From Mesorhizobium qingshengii (GTDB taxonomy: Bacteria; Pseudomonadota; Alphaproteobacteria; Rhizobiales; Rhizobiaceae), in the NCBI RefSeq assembly GCF_027563465.1, contig NZ_JAPFQA010000003.1, positions 124,001-188,000 on the forward strand: DNA of 64,000 nt. Direction: 5' to 3'. Below the pieces are notes generated by a model. That model was not told where the DNA came from. It was given only the letters and a program-made list of their open reading frames with translations, and did no database searches. Both the position numbers and the translations under genes were made by a program. Shown piece after piece: positions 54,441 to 64,000 of this stretch (position 1 is its first letter; the number at the start of each line of letters is the position of its first letter).

Positions 54441-55637
54441 ATGGCCGCCGACAAGAATGCATTCGTCTGGGAAGACCCGTTCCTGATCGAGGACCAGCTT
54501 TCGGAAGACGAGCGCATGGTGCGCGACGGTGCGGCGGCTTTTGCCGCCGACAAGCTCGCGCCCAGGATCGAGGACGCCTATCTCAATGAAAAGACCGATG
54601 CCGGCATCTTTCGCGAAATGGGCGAGGCCGGCCTTCTCGGCATCACCATCCCGGAAGAGTATGGCGGTCTCGGCGCCAACTATGTGACTTACGGGCTGGT
54701 GGCGCGCGAGGTCGAGCGCGTCGATTCCGGCTACCGCTCGATGATGAGCGTGCAGTCGTCGCTGGTGATGTATCCGATCCACGCCTATGGCTCCGAAGAG
54801 CAGCGCAAGAAGTACCTGCCCAAGCTCGCCAGTGGTGAGTGGATCGGCTGTTTCGGCCTGACCGAGCCGGATGCCGGCTCCGATCCGGGCGGCATGAAGA
54901 CGCGCGCCGAGAAGACGGCGAACGGCTACAAGCTCAGCGGCTCGAAGATGTGGATTTCCAACGCGCCGATCGCCGACGTGTTCGTCGTCTGGGCGAAGTT
55001 GAAGGGCGAGAACGGCAAGGACGAGATCCGCGGCTTCGTGCTGGAAAAGGGCATGAAGGGCCTCTCGGCGCCGAAGATCGGCGGCAAGCTGTCGCTGCGG
55101 GCGTCGATCACCGGCGAAGTGGTGATGGAAGGCGTCGAGGTCGGCGAGGACGCGCTGCTGCCCAATGTCTCGGGGCTGAAAGGCCCGTTCGGCTGCCTCA
55201 ACCGGGCGCGTTATGGCATTTCCTGGGGCGCCATGGGCGCCGCGGAAGATTGCTGGCATCGCGCCCGCCAGTATGGCCTCGACCGCAAGCAGTTCGGCAA
55301 GCCGCTGGCCGGCACGCAGCTTTACCAGAAGAAGCTCGCCGACATGCAGACCGAGATTGCCCTTGCGCTGCAGGCGTCCTTGCGCGTCGGGCGGTTGCTG
55401 GATGAAGGCAAGATGGCGCCGGAAATGATCTCGATCGTTAAGCGCAACAATTGCGGCAAGGCGCTCGACATCGCCCGCCAGGCCCGCGACATGCATGGCG
55501 GCAACGGCATCCAGATCGGCTACCACGTCATGCGCCACGCGCAGAACCTGGAGACGGTCAACACCTATGAGGGCACGCATGACGTGCATGCGTTGATCCT
55601 CGGCAGGGCGCAGACGGGTTTGCAGGCGTTTTTCTGA
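54441..55637 (+). CDS. gcdH: glutaryl-CoA dehydrogenase
   Basis: A 398-residue flavoprotein of the acyl-CoA dehydrogenase family. Motifs include [17 protein letters not shown] (FAD/substrate site, about 137-153), the Arg-rich segment [25 protein letters not shown] and the catalytic Glu in [15 protein letters not shown] near the end. These are characteristic of GcdH, which oxidises and decarboxylates glutaryl-CoA to crotonyl-CoA in lysine and tryptophan breakdown. It stands alone, divergent from a LysR gene. Confidence 0.9.
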   Translation: MAADKNAFVWEDPFLIEDQLSEDERMVRDGAAAFAADKLAPRIEDAYLNEKTDAGIFREMGEAGLLGITIPEEYGGLGANYVTYGLVAREVERVDSGYRSMMSVQSSLVMYPIHAYGSEEQRKKYLPKLASGEWIGCFGLTEPDAGSDPGGMKTRAEKTANGYKLSGSKMWISNAPIADVFVVWAKLKGENGKDEIRGFVLEKGMKGLSAPKIGGKLSLRASITGEVVMEGVEVGEDALLPNVSGLKGPFGCLNRARYGISWGAMGAAEDCWHRARQYGLDRKQFGKPLAGTQLYQKKLADMQTEIALALQASLRVGRLLDEGKMAPEMISIVKRNNCGKALDIARQARDMHGGNGIQIGYHVMRHAQNLETVNTYEGTHDVHALILGRAQTGLQAFF

Positions 55638-55745
55638 GCCGGCCAACCGTTGCTTAAATTAGGTGCACCGCAACATCTCTGCTTGGAGAATGGCCGCCAG
55701 ATGTGTCAGGGTTCGGTGAATTGAAACGCCGACTTCCGGGGCACC

Positions 55746-58700
55746 ATGGCAATTCTGGCAGCCGTCTACCACCTGACTCACTATAAATATGACCGGCCGG
55801 TGGTTCTCGGCCCGCAAATCATCAGGCTGCAGCCGGCGCCGCACTCCCGCACCAAGGTGTTGAGCCATTCGCTCAAGGTCGAGCCGGCGAACCACTTCGT
55901 CAACCTGCAGCAGGACCCTTACGGCAACTTCCTTGCTCGCTTCGTCTTCCCCGAACCGGTGACGGAATTGAAGATCGAGGTCGACCTCGTCGCCGACATG
56001 ACGGTCTACAATCCGTTCGACTTCTTCGTCGAACCGTCGGCCGAGACGTTCCCGTTCGAGTATCCGGAAGAGATACGCGACGATCTCACCATCTACCGGA
56101 CGCCGGAGCCGGCGGGACCGCTGCTCTCGGCGTTCCTGAAAACCATCGACACCAGCCCCAAGAACACCGTCAATTTCCTCGTCGACCTCAATGCCCGGCT
56201 GCAGCGCGAGATCGCCTATATCGTGCGCATGGAGACCGGCGTGTTCTCGCCGGAGGAAACACTGGCCGCGGCCAAGGGATCATGCCGCGATTCGAGCTGG
56301 CTGCTGGTGCAGATCCTGCGCAATCTCGGCATCGCCGCGCGCTTCGTCTCTGGCTACCTGATCCAGCTCAAGCCCGATCTCGTGGCGCTCGATGGTCCGC
56401 CGGGAACGGCGGTCGACTTCACCGATCTGCATGCCTGGTGCGAGGTCTATCTTCCCGGCGCCGGCTGGATCGGCTTCGACCCGACCTCCGGCCTGCTCAC
56501 CGGCGAAAGCCATGTGCCGCTCGCCGCCACGCCGCACTTCCGCAATGCGGCCCCCATTTCCGGCATGGCGAGCTTCGCCAATGTCGAGTTCGGCTTCGAG
56601 ATGCGGGTCGACCGCATCGCCGAGCATCCGCGCATCACCAAGCCGTTCTCGGACGAAAGCTGGCAGGCGCTCGACGTGCTCGGCAACAGGGTCGACGCCG
56701 CGCTGGCGGCGGGTGACGTGCGGCTGACGATGGGCGGTGAGCCCACCTTCGTGTCGATCGACGATTTCGAGTCGGCCGAGTGGAACACCGCGGCCGTCGG
56801 CCCGACCAAGCGCGAGAAGGCCGACGCGCTGATCCGCAAACTGCGCGAGCGTTTCGCGCCGGGCGGTTTCCTGCATTACGGCCAGGGCAAATGGTATCCC
56901 GGGGAAAGCCTGCCGCGCTGGACCTTCTCGCTTTACTGGCGCGCCGACGGCGAGCCGGTGTGGAGCGATCCGTCGCTGATCGCGCGCGAGAAGAGCGAGG
57001 CCGACATCGGCCCGAAACAGGCTGAGAACCTGCTCACCGCGATCGCCGGTGAACTCGGCATCGACAAGACCATGGTCAGCGAAGCCTATGAGGACCCGGC
57101 CGAATGGCTGCTCAAGGAGGGCAAGCTGCCTGACAATGTCGACCCGTCCAACTCCAGGCTGGAAGATCCGGAGGAACGCAGCCGCATGGCGAAAGTGTTC
57201 GAACGCGGGCTGACCAAACCGTCGGGCTATGTGCTGCCGGTGCAGCGCTGGAACAGCCAGGCGTCAGGGCCGCGCTGGCGCTCGGAAAAATGGAAGACGC
57301 GGCGCGGCCGGCTGTTCCTGGTGCCGGGCGATTCACCGGTCGGCTATCGCTTGCCGCTCGGCACGCTGCCCTATGTGCCGCCGGCGCAATTTCCCTACAT
57401 CGTGCCGGTCGATCCGTCGCTGCCGCGCGGCCCGCTGCCGGCGCGTGAGGCGATCTTGCCGGAGACCGCTCCGGCCGAACTCGAAGGCGCCGACGAAATG
57501 GCGCACCGCCAGCAGGCGGCCTCCTTCACCGCGGCGACCGGTCAGCAGGACCGTGTCGAACAGGAGATCACCGAGATCGGCGGCGCGGTGCGCACCGCGC
57601 TTTCGGTTGAACCGCGAGATGGGCGGCTCTGCGTGTTCATGCCGCCGGTCGAGGCGCTGGAGGACTATCTCGAACTCGTCGCCGCAGCGGAAAACGCGGC
57701 AAAGGCGATCGGCCTGCCCGTGCATATCGAGGGCTATGGCCCGCCGCATGATCCGCGCCTCAACGTCATCCGCGTCGCGCCCGATCCCGGCGTCATCGAG
57801 GTCAACATCCATCCCGCTTCCAACTGGCAGGATTGCGTGGCGACGACGACGGCGATCTATGAGGAAGCGCGGCAGACGCGGCTCGGCGCCGACAAGTTCA
57901 TGATCGATGGCCGCCACACCGGAACCGGCGGCGGCAACCATGTTGTCGTCGGCGGCGCGACGCCCAATGACAGTCCGTTCCTGCGCCGGCCCGATCTGTT
58001 GAAGAGCCTGGTGCTGCAATGGCAGCGGCACCCATCGCTGTCCTACCTGTTCTCCGGCCTGTTCATCGGCCCGACCAGCCAGGCGCCGCGCTTCGACGAG
58101 GCGCGCCATGACTCGCTCTACGAACTCGAGATCGCGATGGCGCAGGTGCCGCATCCCGACGAAGGTAGTGCACCGCTGCCGTGGCTGGTCGACCGGCTGT
58201 TCCGTAACCTGTTGACCGACGTCACCGGCAACACGCACCGCTCGGAAATCTGCATCGACAAATTGTTCTCGCCGGATGGGCCGACCGGCCGGCTCGGCCT
58301 GGTCGAGTTCCGTGGCTTCGAGATGCCGCCCAATGCGCGCATGTCGCTGGCGCAGCAATTGCTGGTGCGCGCCATCATTGCCCGCGCATGGAAGAACCCG
58401 CTCGACGGCCGCTTCGTGCGCTGGGGCACGTCGCTGCACGATCGTTTCATGCTGCCGCATTATGTCTGGGCCGATTTTCTCGATGTGCTCGACGATCTCA
58501 AGCTCAACGGCTTCGAGTTTCGTCCCGAATGGTTCGACGCCCAGCTCGAATTCCGCTTCCCGTACTGCGGCGAGGTCCAGCATGCCGGCATCAAGCTGGA
58601 GCTGCGGCAGGCGCTGGAACCGTGGCATGTCATGGGCGAGCAAGGCGCCATCGGTGGCACCGTGCGCTTCGTCGATTCCTCGGTCGAGCGGCTGCAGGTC

Positions 58701-59105
58701 AAGACCGAAGGGCTCAATCCGGAACGCCATGCCATCGTCTGCAACGGCCGCATCGTGCCAATGAAGGTCACGGACAACCGCGAGGTCGCCGTGGCCGGCG
58801 TCCGCTTCAAGGCCTGGCAGCCGGCTTCGGGCCTACATCCGGCCCTGCCGGTCAACACGCCGCTGGTCTTCGATATCTATGACCGCTGGTCGGGCCGCGC
58901 GGTCGGCGGCTGCGTCTACCATGTCGCGCATCCCGGCGGGCGCAACTACGACACCTTCCCGGTCAACGGCAACGAGGCGGAGGCACGGCGGCTCGCCCGC
59001 TTCGAACCGCGCGGCCACACGCCGTCCGGTTATGTGCTGCGCGAGGAACAACCGGCGGAAGATTTCCCGATGACCCTTGACCTTCGGCGGCCGGCAAGAC
59101 TCTGA
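55746..59105 (+). CDS. transglutaminase-like protein with DUF2126 domain
   Basis: A 1119-residue protein. Residues 1-110 match the bacterial transglutaminase N-terminal region ([19 protein letters not shown]). The transglutaminase core has an intact triad: Cys180 (GSCRD), His229 (DLHAWCEVY) and Asp245 (GFDPTSG). The rest (about 290-1110) is DUF2126, with conserved blocks [45 protein letters not shown] and [14 protein letters not shown]. It heads a three-gene unit with a circularly permuted ATP-grasp protein and a second transglutaminase. The chemistry is probably peptide amide formation or cleavage, but the substrate is unknown. Confidence 0.9.
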   Translation: MAILAAVYHLTHYKYDRPVVLGPQIIRLQPAPHSRTKVLSHSLKVEPANHFVNLQQDPYGNFLARFVFPEPVTELKIEVDLVADMTVYNPFDFFVEPSAETFPFEYPEEIRDDLTIYRTPEPAGPLLSAFLKTIDTSPKNTVNFLVDLNARLQREIAYIVRMETGVFSPEETLAAAKGSCRDSSWLLVQILRNLGIAARFVSGYLIQLKPDLVALDGPPGTAVDFTDLHAWCEVYLPGAGWIGFDPTSGLLTGESHVPLAATPHFRNAAPISGMASFANVEFGFEMRVDRIAEHPRITKPFSDESWQALDVLGNRVDAALAAGDVRLTMGGEPTFVSIDDFESAEWNTAAVGPTKREKADALIRKLRERFAPGGFLHYGQGKWYPGESLPRWTFSLYWRADGEPVWSDPSLIAREKSEADIGPKQAENLLTAIAGELGIDKTMVSEAYEDPAEWLLKEGKLPDNVDPSNSRLEDPEERSRMAKVFERGLTKPSGYVLPVQRWNSQASGPRWRSEKWKTRRGRLFLVPGDSPVGYRLPLGTLPYVPPAQFPYIVPVDPSLPRGPLPAREAILPETAPAELEGADEMAHRQQAASFTAATGQQDRVEQEITEIGGAVRTALSVEPRDGRLCVFMPPVEALEDYLELVAAAENAAKAIGLPVHIEGYGPPHDPRLNVIRVAPDPGVIEVNIHPASNWQDCVATTTAIYEEARQTRLGADKFMIDGRHTGTGGGNHVVVGGATPNDSPFLRRPDLLKSLVLQWQRHPSLSYLFSGLFIGPTSQAPRFDEARHDSLYELEIAMAQVPHPDEGSAPLPWLVDRLFRNLLTDVTGNTHRSEICIDKLFSPDGPTGRLGLVEFRGFEMPPNARMSLAQQLLVRAIIARAWKNPLDGRFVRWGTSLHDRFMLPHYVWADFLDVLDDLKLNGFEFRPEWFDAQLEFRFPYCGEVQHAGIKLELRQALEPWHVMGEQGAIGGTVRFVDSSVERLQVKTEGLNPERHAIVCNGRIVPMKVTDNREVAVAGVRFKAWQPASGLHPALPVNTPLVFDIYDRWSGRAVGGCVYHVAHPGGRNYDTFPVNGNEAEARRLARFEPRGHTPSGYVLREEQPAEDFPMTLDLRRPARL

Positions 59106-59111
59106 TCAGCG

Positions 59112-61523
59112 ATGGCAAAGGGGAATCACAAGAGGATACGCGGCAAGCCGCAGATCCACAGCCTGCTGGAACACTACCAGCCGATCGACGGCGTCGTCGA
59201 CGAGATGGTCGATGCTTCTGGCAACCCTCGCCCGGTCTGGAAGGACTTCATCGAGGCGCTCGACGAGCTGGGGCCTGAAACGCTCGGCCAGCGCTTCGCC
59301 CGCGCCGACCAGTACCTGCGCGACGCCGGTGTCTATTACCGTGTCTACGACAAGGCCGGCGCCAATGAGCGCGAATGGCCGCTGGCGCATGTGCCGCTGC
59401 TGATCGAGGACAAGGAATGGGCTGACATCAGTGCCGGCCTGGTGCAGCGCGCCGAGCTGTTCGAGGAAACCATCGCCGATATTTACGGGCCGAACCGGCT
59501 TGTCGAAAAAGGCATCCTGCCGGCTGGGCTGATCGCCGCCAGCCCGGAATATTTGCGTCCCGTCGTCGGCACCGTGCCGGCCAGCGGCCATTTCCTGCAT
59601 TTCTGCGCCTTCGAGCTCGGCCGCGGGCCCGACGGCCAGTGGTGGGTGCTTGGCGACCGCACCCAGGCGCCGTCCGGCGCCGGCTTCGCGCTCGAGAACC
59701 GCGTCGCCACCACGCGCGCCCTGTCCGATATCTATGGCGAGATGCATGTGCATCGTCTTGCCGGCTTCTTCCGCCGCTTTCGCGACGCGCTGATCGGCAT
59801 GGCCGAGGAGACCGACGGTCGGGTCGCCATCCTGACGCCGGGGCCGCTCAACGAGACCTACTACGAACACGCCTATATCGCCCGCTATCTCGGCATCATG
59901 CTGCTCGAAGGCGAGGATCTGACTGTTTCCGGCGGCAGGCTGATGGTGCGCACGGTTTCCGGCCTGATGCCGATCAGCGTCTTGTGGCGGCGGCTCGACG
60001 CTGCCTTCGCCGATCCGCTCGAACTGCGCTCGGATTCGCAGATCGGCACGCCGGGGCTGGTCGAGGCGATCCGCCAGGGCGCGGTTTCCACCGTCAACGC
60101 GCTGGGCTCGGGTCTGATGGAAACGCGGGCGCTGCTTGCCTTCCTGCCCAAGATTTCACGCGCCTTGCGGGGCGAGGAGCTTCTCTTGCCAAGCGTCGCC
60201 ACGTGGTGGTGTGGCCAGGATACGGAGCGCGCGCATGTGCTGGCCAATATCGACCGCATGGTGATTGGCCCGGCGCTGTCGACCCGGCTTGCCTTCGAGG
60301 ATGACGATCAGACGAAGCTCGGTTCGGCACTGTCCGCCGGCGAGCGGGCGGAGTTGGCGGCACGCATCGAACGCGACGGCGGCGATTTCGTCGGCCAGGA
60401 AGCGGTGACGCTTTCGACAACACCCGTTTTTGTCGGCGGCTGGCTGGAGCCGCGGCCGGCGAGCCTGCGCGTCTATCTGGCGCGAACCCCGGCGGGCTGG
60501 ACGGTGATGCCGGGCGGTTTTGCCCGCGTCGGCCTGTCGCTCGATCCGACGGCGATCGCCATGCAGCGCGGCGGCCAGGCGGCGGATGTATGGGTGGTCA
60601 GCGACAGACCGGTGGAGCGCGAGACGCTGCTGCCGCAAGAGAGCGACAGCTTCACCCGCACCAGGCCGGGCAGCCTGCCCAGCCGGGCGGCGGAAAACCT
60701 GACCTGGCTCGGCCGCTACATCGAGCGCTCCGAAGACACGGTGCGCATCCTGCGCGCCTACCATGTGCGGCTGGCCGAAACGTCCGATCCAGACATGCCG
60801 CTGCTTGCCGACATCAGGGATTATCTCGAACCCTTCGGCGTCGATGTCGAGACGGCGATCCCGCCAGGGCTGATCGGCACGCTCGACAGCGCCGTCTACA
60901 GCGCCGGGCAGATCCGCGACCGCTTCTCGCCCGATGGCTGGCTGGCGCTCAAGGACCTGTCGAAGACCATCCATCAGTTCGCGAAGACGGTGGCGCCGGG
61001 TGACGATGCGACCCGGGCGATGACGGTGATCCTGCGCAAGCTCGCCGGCTTCTCAGGCCTGCTGCACGAGAACATGTACCGCTTCGCCGGCTGGCGTTTC
61101 CTCGAGATCGGCCGGCGGCTGGAGCGCGGCATCCAGATCGCCCGCACGCTGTCCCGGCTGACCAGTGCCAAGGCGCCGGATGGCGCGCTCGACATGATGC
61201 TGGAGATCGGCGACAGCGTGATGACCCACCGCCGGCAGTATCCGGTGCAGACCGGCCGGCGCACGGTGATCGATCTTCTGGCGCTCGACCCGCTCAATCC
61301 GCGCTCCATCCTGTTCCAGCTCGAAAGGCTGAAGGCCGAGATCGGCCTTTTGCCGTCGGTGGGCGGCGAGGGGCACATGTCGCCGGCGGCCAAGGAGATC
61401 CTGCAGCTCAACACGCAGATCGCCATCAAGGAGCCTTCGGACATGACGGCAAAGGCCCTGGACGATCTCGCCCATGAAATCGGCGGCCTCTACAACAGCC
61501 TCGCCAAGGCCTACTTCGGATAG
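59112..61523 (+). CDS. circularly permuted ATP-grasp protein fused to alpha-E domain
   Basis: An 803-residue protein. The circularly permuted ATP-grasp part (about 75-480) includes EWPLAHVPLLIEDKEWADI, LGDRTQAPSGAGFALENRVA and the TPGPLNETYYEHAYIARYLG block. The alpha-E domain (about 510-800) starts PSRAAENLTWLGRYIERSEDTVR and is all helical. In many bacteria these are two separate genes, so this is a fusion. ATP-grasp enzymes join carboxylates to amines through acyl phosphates. It lies six bases after the DUF2126 gene and four bases before the third gene. Confidence 0.88.
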   Translation: MAKGNHKRIRGKPQIHSLLEHYQPIDGVVDEMVDASGNPRPVWKDFIEALDELGPETLGQRFARADQYLRDAGVYYRVYDKAGANEREWPLAHVPLLIEDKEWADISAGLVQRAELFEETIADIYGPNRLVEKGILPAGLIAASPEYLRPVVGTVPASGHFLHFCAFELGRGPDGQWWVLGDRTQAPSGAGFALENRVATTRALSDIYGEMHVHRLAGFFRRFRDALIGMAEETDGRVAILTPGPLNETYYEHAYIARYLGIMLLEGEDLTVSGGRLMVRTVSGLMPISVLWRRLDAAFADPLELRSDSQIGTPGLVEAIRQGAVSTVNALGSGLMETRALLAFLPKISRALRGEELLLPSVATWWCGQDTERAHVLANIDRMVIGPALSTRLAFEDDDQTKLGSALSAGERAELAARIERDGGDFVGQEAVTLSTTPVFVGGWLEPRPASLRVYLARTPAGWTVMPGGFARVGLSLDPTAIAMQRGGQAADVWVVSDRPVERETLLPQESDSFTRTRPGSLPSRAAENLTWLGRYIERSEDTVRILRAYHVRLAETSDPDMPLLADIRDYLEPFGVDVETAIPPGLIGTLDSAVYSAGQIRDRFSPDGWLALKDLSKTIHQFAKTVAPGDDATRAMTVILRKLAGFSGLLHENMYRFAGWRFLEIGRRLERGIQIARTLSRLTSAKAPDGALDMMLEIGDSVMTHRRQYPVQTGRRTVIDLLALDPLNPRSILFQLERLKAEIGLLPSVGGEGHMSPAAKEILQLNTQIAIKEPSDMTAKALDDLAHEIGGLYNSLAKAYFG

Positions 61524-61526
61524 CGC

Positions 61527-62411
61527 ATGCTCTACGACATCAGGCTTCATCTCCACTATGACTATGCGGCGGCGGCCGGCGGCGGCCGCCATCAGATTCG
61601 CGTGTCGCCATCGACGATTTCCGGCGTGCAGCGCGTCATCGCCGCATCCTTGTCCTTTGCGCCGGCACCCAATGAACGTTCTGACTTTTCCGACTTCTTC
61701 GGCAACAACGTCACCTCGATCGCCTTTCGCGAGGCGCATGACGCGCTCGACATCAGGATGAGCGCGCGCGTATCGGTGTCGCGGCCCGAGCCCGGGCTCG
61801 ATGTGTCGCCCGATATTGGCCGGCTCAGGCAGGAGCTCGCCGCGGTGCGGTCGCTGGCACCGTCCTCGCCTCACCATTTTCTGGCGGGCAGCGCTTATTC
61901 CGGCATCGACGGTGCGATCACCGGCTATGCGCAAGACAGCGTTGCCGGCTCGGCCGCCGGCACGGCAATGAAGCTCTGCAATCGCATCCATCGCGATTTC
62001 ACCTATGATGGCGAGGCGACGACGGTGCGGACCCGGGCCAGCGATGCCTTCCGGCTGAAACGCGGCGTCTGCCAGGACTTTTCGCACATCATGATCGCCG
62101 GCCTGCGCGGACTCGGCATTCCAGCCGGCTATGTCAGCGGCTTCCTGCGCACCATCCCGCCGAAGGGCAAGCCCCGGCTGGAAGGCGCCGATGCCATGCA
62201 TGCCTGGGTCAAGGTCTGGTGCGGGCGCGATGCCGGCTGGCAGGAGTTCGACCCGACCAACGGCATGCGGGCGAGCAACGACCATATCACCGTCGGTTAT
62301 GGGCGCGACTATTCGGACGTGGCGCCGATCGTCGGCGTTCTCAAGACCACCGGCGGACAAGTCGGCGAGCAGGCCGTCGACGTCATTCCGGTCGTGCTCG
62401 AAAAGGCGTAA
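61527..62411 (+). CDS. transglutaminase-like cysteine protein
   Basis: A 294-residue protein with the bacterial transglutaminase N-terminal region (YDIRLHLHYDYA) and a core with Cys182 (GVCQDFSHI), His225 (MHAWVKVW) and Asp242 (EFDPTNG), an intact triad. No signal peptide is seen. It ends the three-gene ATP-grasp/alpha-E/transglutaminase unit. Such proteins may act as peptidases or amidases that reverse or trim the products of the ligase. Confidence 0.9.
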   Translation: MLYDIRLHLHYDYAAAAGGGRHQIRVSPSTISGVQRVIAASLSFAPAPNERSDFSDFFGNNVTSIAFREAHDALDIRMSARVSVSRPEPGLDVSPDIGRLRQELAAVRSLAPSSPHHFLAGSAYSGIDGAITGYAQDSVAGSAAGTAMKLCNRIHRDFTYDGEATTVRTRASDAFRLKRGVCQDFSHIMIAGLRGLGIPAGYVSGFLRTIPPKGKPRLEGADAMHAWVKVWCGRDAGWQEFDPTNGMRASNDHITVGYGRDYSDVAPIVGVLKTTGGQVGEQAVDVIPVVLEKA

Positions 62412-62563
62412 AACCGAACCTGAACATGCGTAACGGGCCCATCGGTGCAATTCTAGGTGGATAAGACTGCTTCTCAAACATCGATGTGGCCGCTAATCTA
62501 CATCCGTTTCGAGGTGGACAATAATTGTAGGTTCTTAAAACGCATCGGTGCGGGGTTTTGTAA
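62412..62563. other. AT-richer intergenic region before glycosyltransferases
   Basis: A 152-base gap, visibly richer in A and T than its surroundings. No terminator or gene was seen. It probably holds the promoter of the glycosyltransferase pair. Confidence 0.4.
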
Positions 62564-63499
62564 TTGAGAGCAGTCAGCGTCGTCATTCCTGCCTACAACG
62601 CGGCGGCCACCATCGCGACAACGCTGGCGTCGCTTAGCAGCGAGGCTGCGGTCATCGGCGAGATCCTGCTGGTCGACGATGCATCGACGGACAGCACGGC
62701 GGCTGTCGCGCAGAAGGCTGCGGCGCGACTGTCCCTGCCGTTGCGCGTGCTGCCGGCCAATTGCCGCGATGCCGGCGGCGCCCGCAATGTGGCGCTGGCG
62801 GAGGCGCTCCATCCCTGGGTATACCTGATCGACGCCGACGACCTGCATCTTCAGGGCGGATTGCGCGCACTGCTGCGGCAAGCGGAGAATCAACCGAAAG
62901 CCGATATGATCGTTGGCGCCTACCGGCGCCGGGTGAACGGCCAGAATCGGCAGATCAAGGTGCCGAACGGCTATCAGGCTGCCTGCCACGCGAACGCCTC
63001 GGCCTATGTCAAAGGCGATATACGGTCGGTGGCCGTTGGCAGCGTGCTGGCTTCCCGGCGCCTGATCGGCGAGACGCGGTTTCCGGTCGGACTGGCCTAT
63101 GACGAAGACACGTTGTTCTGGGCACGGCTGATGAGCAAGGCATCCCTGGCCATGATTCCAGACCCGGTCATGGTCTATGAGGTTTCGGTGGCGCGTTCCG
63201 ACGACCGCTTTGCCATGAATCCGGTGCGGCGCTTCCTGGATTGGCGCCGGGAATTGCGCACACTCACCGATTGCAATATCCCGATATCGGCGCTCAAGGC
63301 CAGGGAAGGGCTTGTCGCTCTCAAGATCGCCCGCGTCCACTATGCGCGCGGCGACCTGGACACCGCGGCGCGCTTCCTGGCGGTGGCTTCGGCCGCGCCG
63401 AAGCGACGGTCGGAAGCCTGGCGCTGTATACGCTACAAGCTCAAGATTTCCTCGCGGCGCAGGTTTTCGGCCCCGAGAATCCAATTGCAAAGTGCTTGA
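62564..63499 (+). CDS. family 2 glycosyltransferase, TTG start
   Basis: A 311-residue GT-A-fold glycosyltransferase. The N-terminal VSVVIPAYNAAATIATTLAS (about 4-23), ILLVDDASTDST (about 34-45) and the DAD metal motif at residues 90-92 in YLIDADD are intact. It uses a nucleotide sugar to build a surface glycan or glycolipid. The start is TTG at 62564, because a stop codon lies immediately upstream and the fold begins three codons later. The stop overlaps the next start by one base. Confidence 0.85.
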   Translation: MRAVSVVIPAYNAAATIATTLASLSSEAAVIGEILLVDDASTDSTAAVAQKAAARLSLPLRVLPANCRDAGGARNVALAEALHPWVYLIDADDLHLQGGLRALLRQAENQPKADMIVGAYRRRVNGQNRQIKVPNGYQAACHANASAYVKGDIRSVAVGSVLASRRLIGETRFPVGLAYDEDTLFWARLMSKASLAMIPDPVMVYEVSVARSDDRFAMNPVRRFLDWRRELRTLTDCNIPISALKAREGLVALKIARVHYARGDLDTAARFLAVASAAPKRRSEAWRCIRYKLKISSRRRFSAPRIQLQSA

Positions 63500-64000
63500 T
63501 GACAGCCGAACCGGAACTGGCGGTTATCGTGATTGGTTGCCGAGCGCCAGCAAGTCTCGTTGATTCAGTCAGATCTCTCTTCGATCAGGGCGTGCCCCTC
63601 GAGATTGTCGTGGTCAACTCTGGCGGAGGGGATGCGAAGTCGCTTCTGTCCGACGCCGGTGTCGATATGCCGGTGATCGAAATCGCTCAACAGGTATTCG
63701 TTGGGGCTGCGCGCAATATCGGGATTGCGGCCACGACGGCGCCCTTTGTTGCCTTTCTTGCAGACGATTGCCTTGCTTGCCCAGGTTGGGCGGAGGCACG
63801 AATACGCCGGCATTCTGCTGGGGCCCCCACGGTTTCGAGCGCGATTTCGAACAGCCATCCCCGCAACCCGTTCGCCTGCGCCGCATATCTTGCCCTGTTC
63901 GCGCGCCGGCTTCCCGGCCTTCCCGCAGAACTGGCGCTGCGCTACGGCGTCTCCTTCGACCGCCGGCTGTTCCAGGAATACGGCCTGTTCGACGAATCGA
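63499..64000 (+). CDS. family 2 glycosyltransferase-like protein (3' partial)
   Basis: The frame is open from ATG 63499 to the window end (167 codons visible), so the gene continues beyond. The visible part has an N-terminal strand (ELAVIVIGCRAPASLVDSV), FDQGVPLEIVVVNSGGGD, FVGAARNIGIAATTAPFVAF and a metal-site-like ADDC (about residues 92-95), matching the order of motifs in GT2 enzymes. It overlaps the previous gene by one base and is probably its partner in glycan synthesis. Confidence 0.75.
   Translation, partial: MTAEPELAVIVIGCRAPASLVDSVRSLFDQGVPLEIVVVNSGGGDAKSLLSDAGVDMPVIEIAQQVFVGAARNIGIAATTAPFVAFLADDCLACPGWAEARIRRHSAGAPTVSSAISNSHPRNPFACAAYLALFARRLPGLPAELALRYGVSFDRRLFQEYGLFDES

Noticed and set aside
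1..64000. tRNA, CRISPR, insertion sequence or prophage signals
   Set aside because: No cloverleaf, regular spaced direct repeats, transposase or integrase motifs, or terminal inverted repeats were recognised by reading.

Overview
The window looks like chromosomal DNA from a GC-rich alphaproteobacterium of the order Hyphomicrobiales. It is most probably a Mesorhizobium or another member of the Phyllobacteriaceae. The evidence is a rhizobial-type flagellar regulon: visN-visR, an orphan OmpR-type regulator (Rem/FtcR), flaF-flbT, motC, motE, a MotD/FliK protein and DUF1217. Their order closely follows the one I know from Sinorhizobium meliloti. The genus is inferred from gene content and order only.

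Region 1 (1-5827) holds the end of a polyamine/opine-type ABC transporter operon (permease, permease, ATPase). It continues into an FAD-dependent amine-oxidase-like protein and a small cupin, and is followed by a convergent MFS_3 exporter.

Region 2 (6180-39030) is the flagellar island. A 26-kb block on the minus strand runs from a DUF1217 protein through flgF, fliI, an Ala-rich membrane protein, flgB-flgC-fliE-flgG-flgA-flgI-motE-flgH-fliL-fliP, two flagellin genes, fliF, a FliH-like protein, motB-motC-fliK, a lytic transglycosylase, rem, flgE-flgK-flgL and flaF-flbT-flgD-fliQ. A divergent plus-strand operon carries motA-fliM-fliN-fliG-flhB and one unknown gene. The visN-visR pair faces it. 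In rhizobia VisNR activates rem and Rem activates the structural genes, so the island carries its own regulatory cascade. flhA and fliR are not in the window.

Region 3 (39549-50922) holds a TMEM43-like membrane protein, an acetylpolyamine-amidohydrolase-like deacetylase in a unit with a TetR regulator, a YtcJ-type amidohydrolase, a complete second polyamine-type transporter (ATPase, two permeases, binding protein) and a tandem pair of NylB-like serine hydrolases. Together they read as an uptake and amide-hydrolysis module.

Region 4 (51048-64000) holds tex, a LysR regulator divergent from glutaryl-CoA dehydrogenase (gcdH), a three-gene transglutaminase / circularly permuted ATP-grasp plus alpha-E / transglutaminase operon, and two family-2 glycosyltransferases, the second cut by the window end. 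The three-gene operon is the best candidate here for a poorly described biochemical system.

Several starts were reassigned to TTG or GTG because a well-spaced Shine-Dalgarno sequence and family conservation agree (flagellin at 20585, DUF1217 protein at 32525, visR at 38323, fliL at 23335, motA at 32673). No tRNA, rRNA, insertion sequence or CRISPR array was seen.
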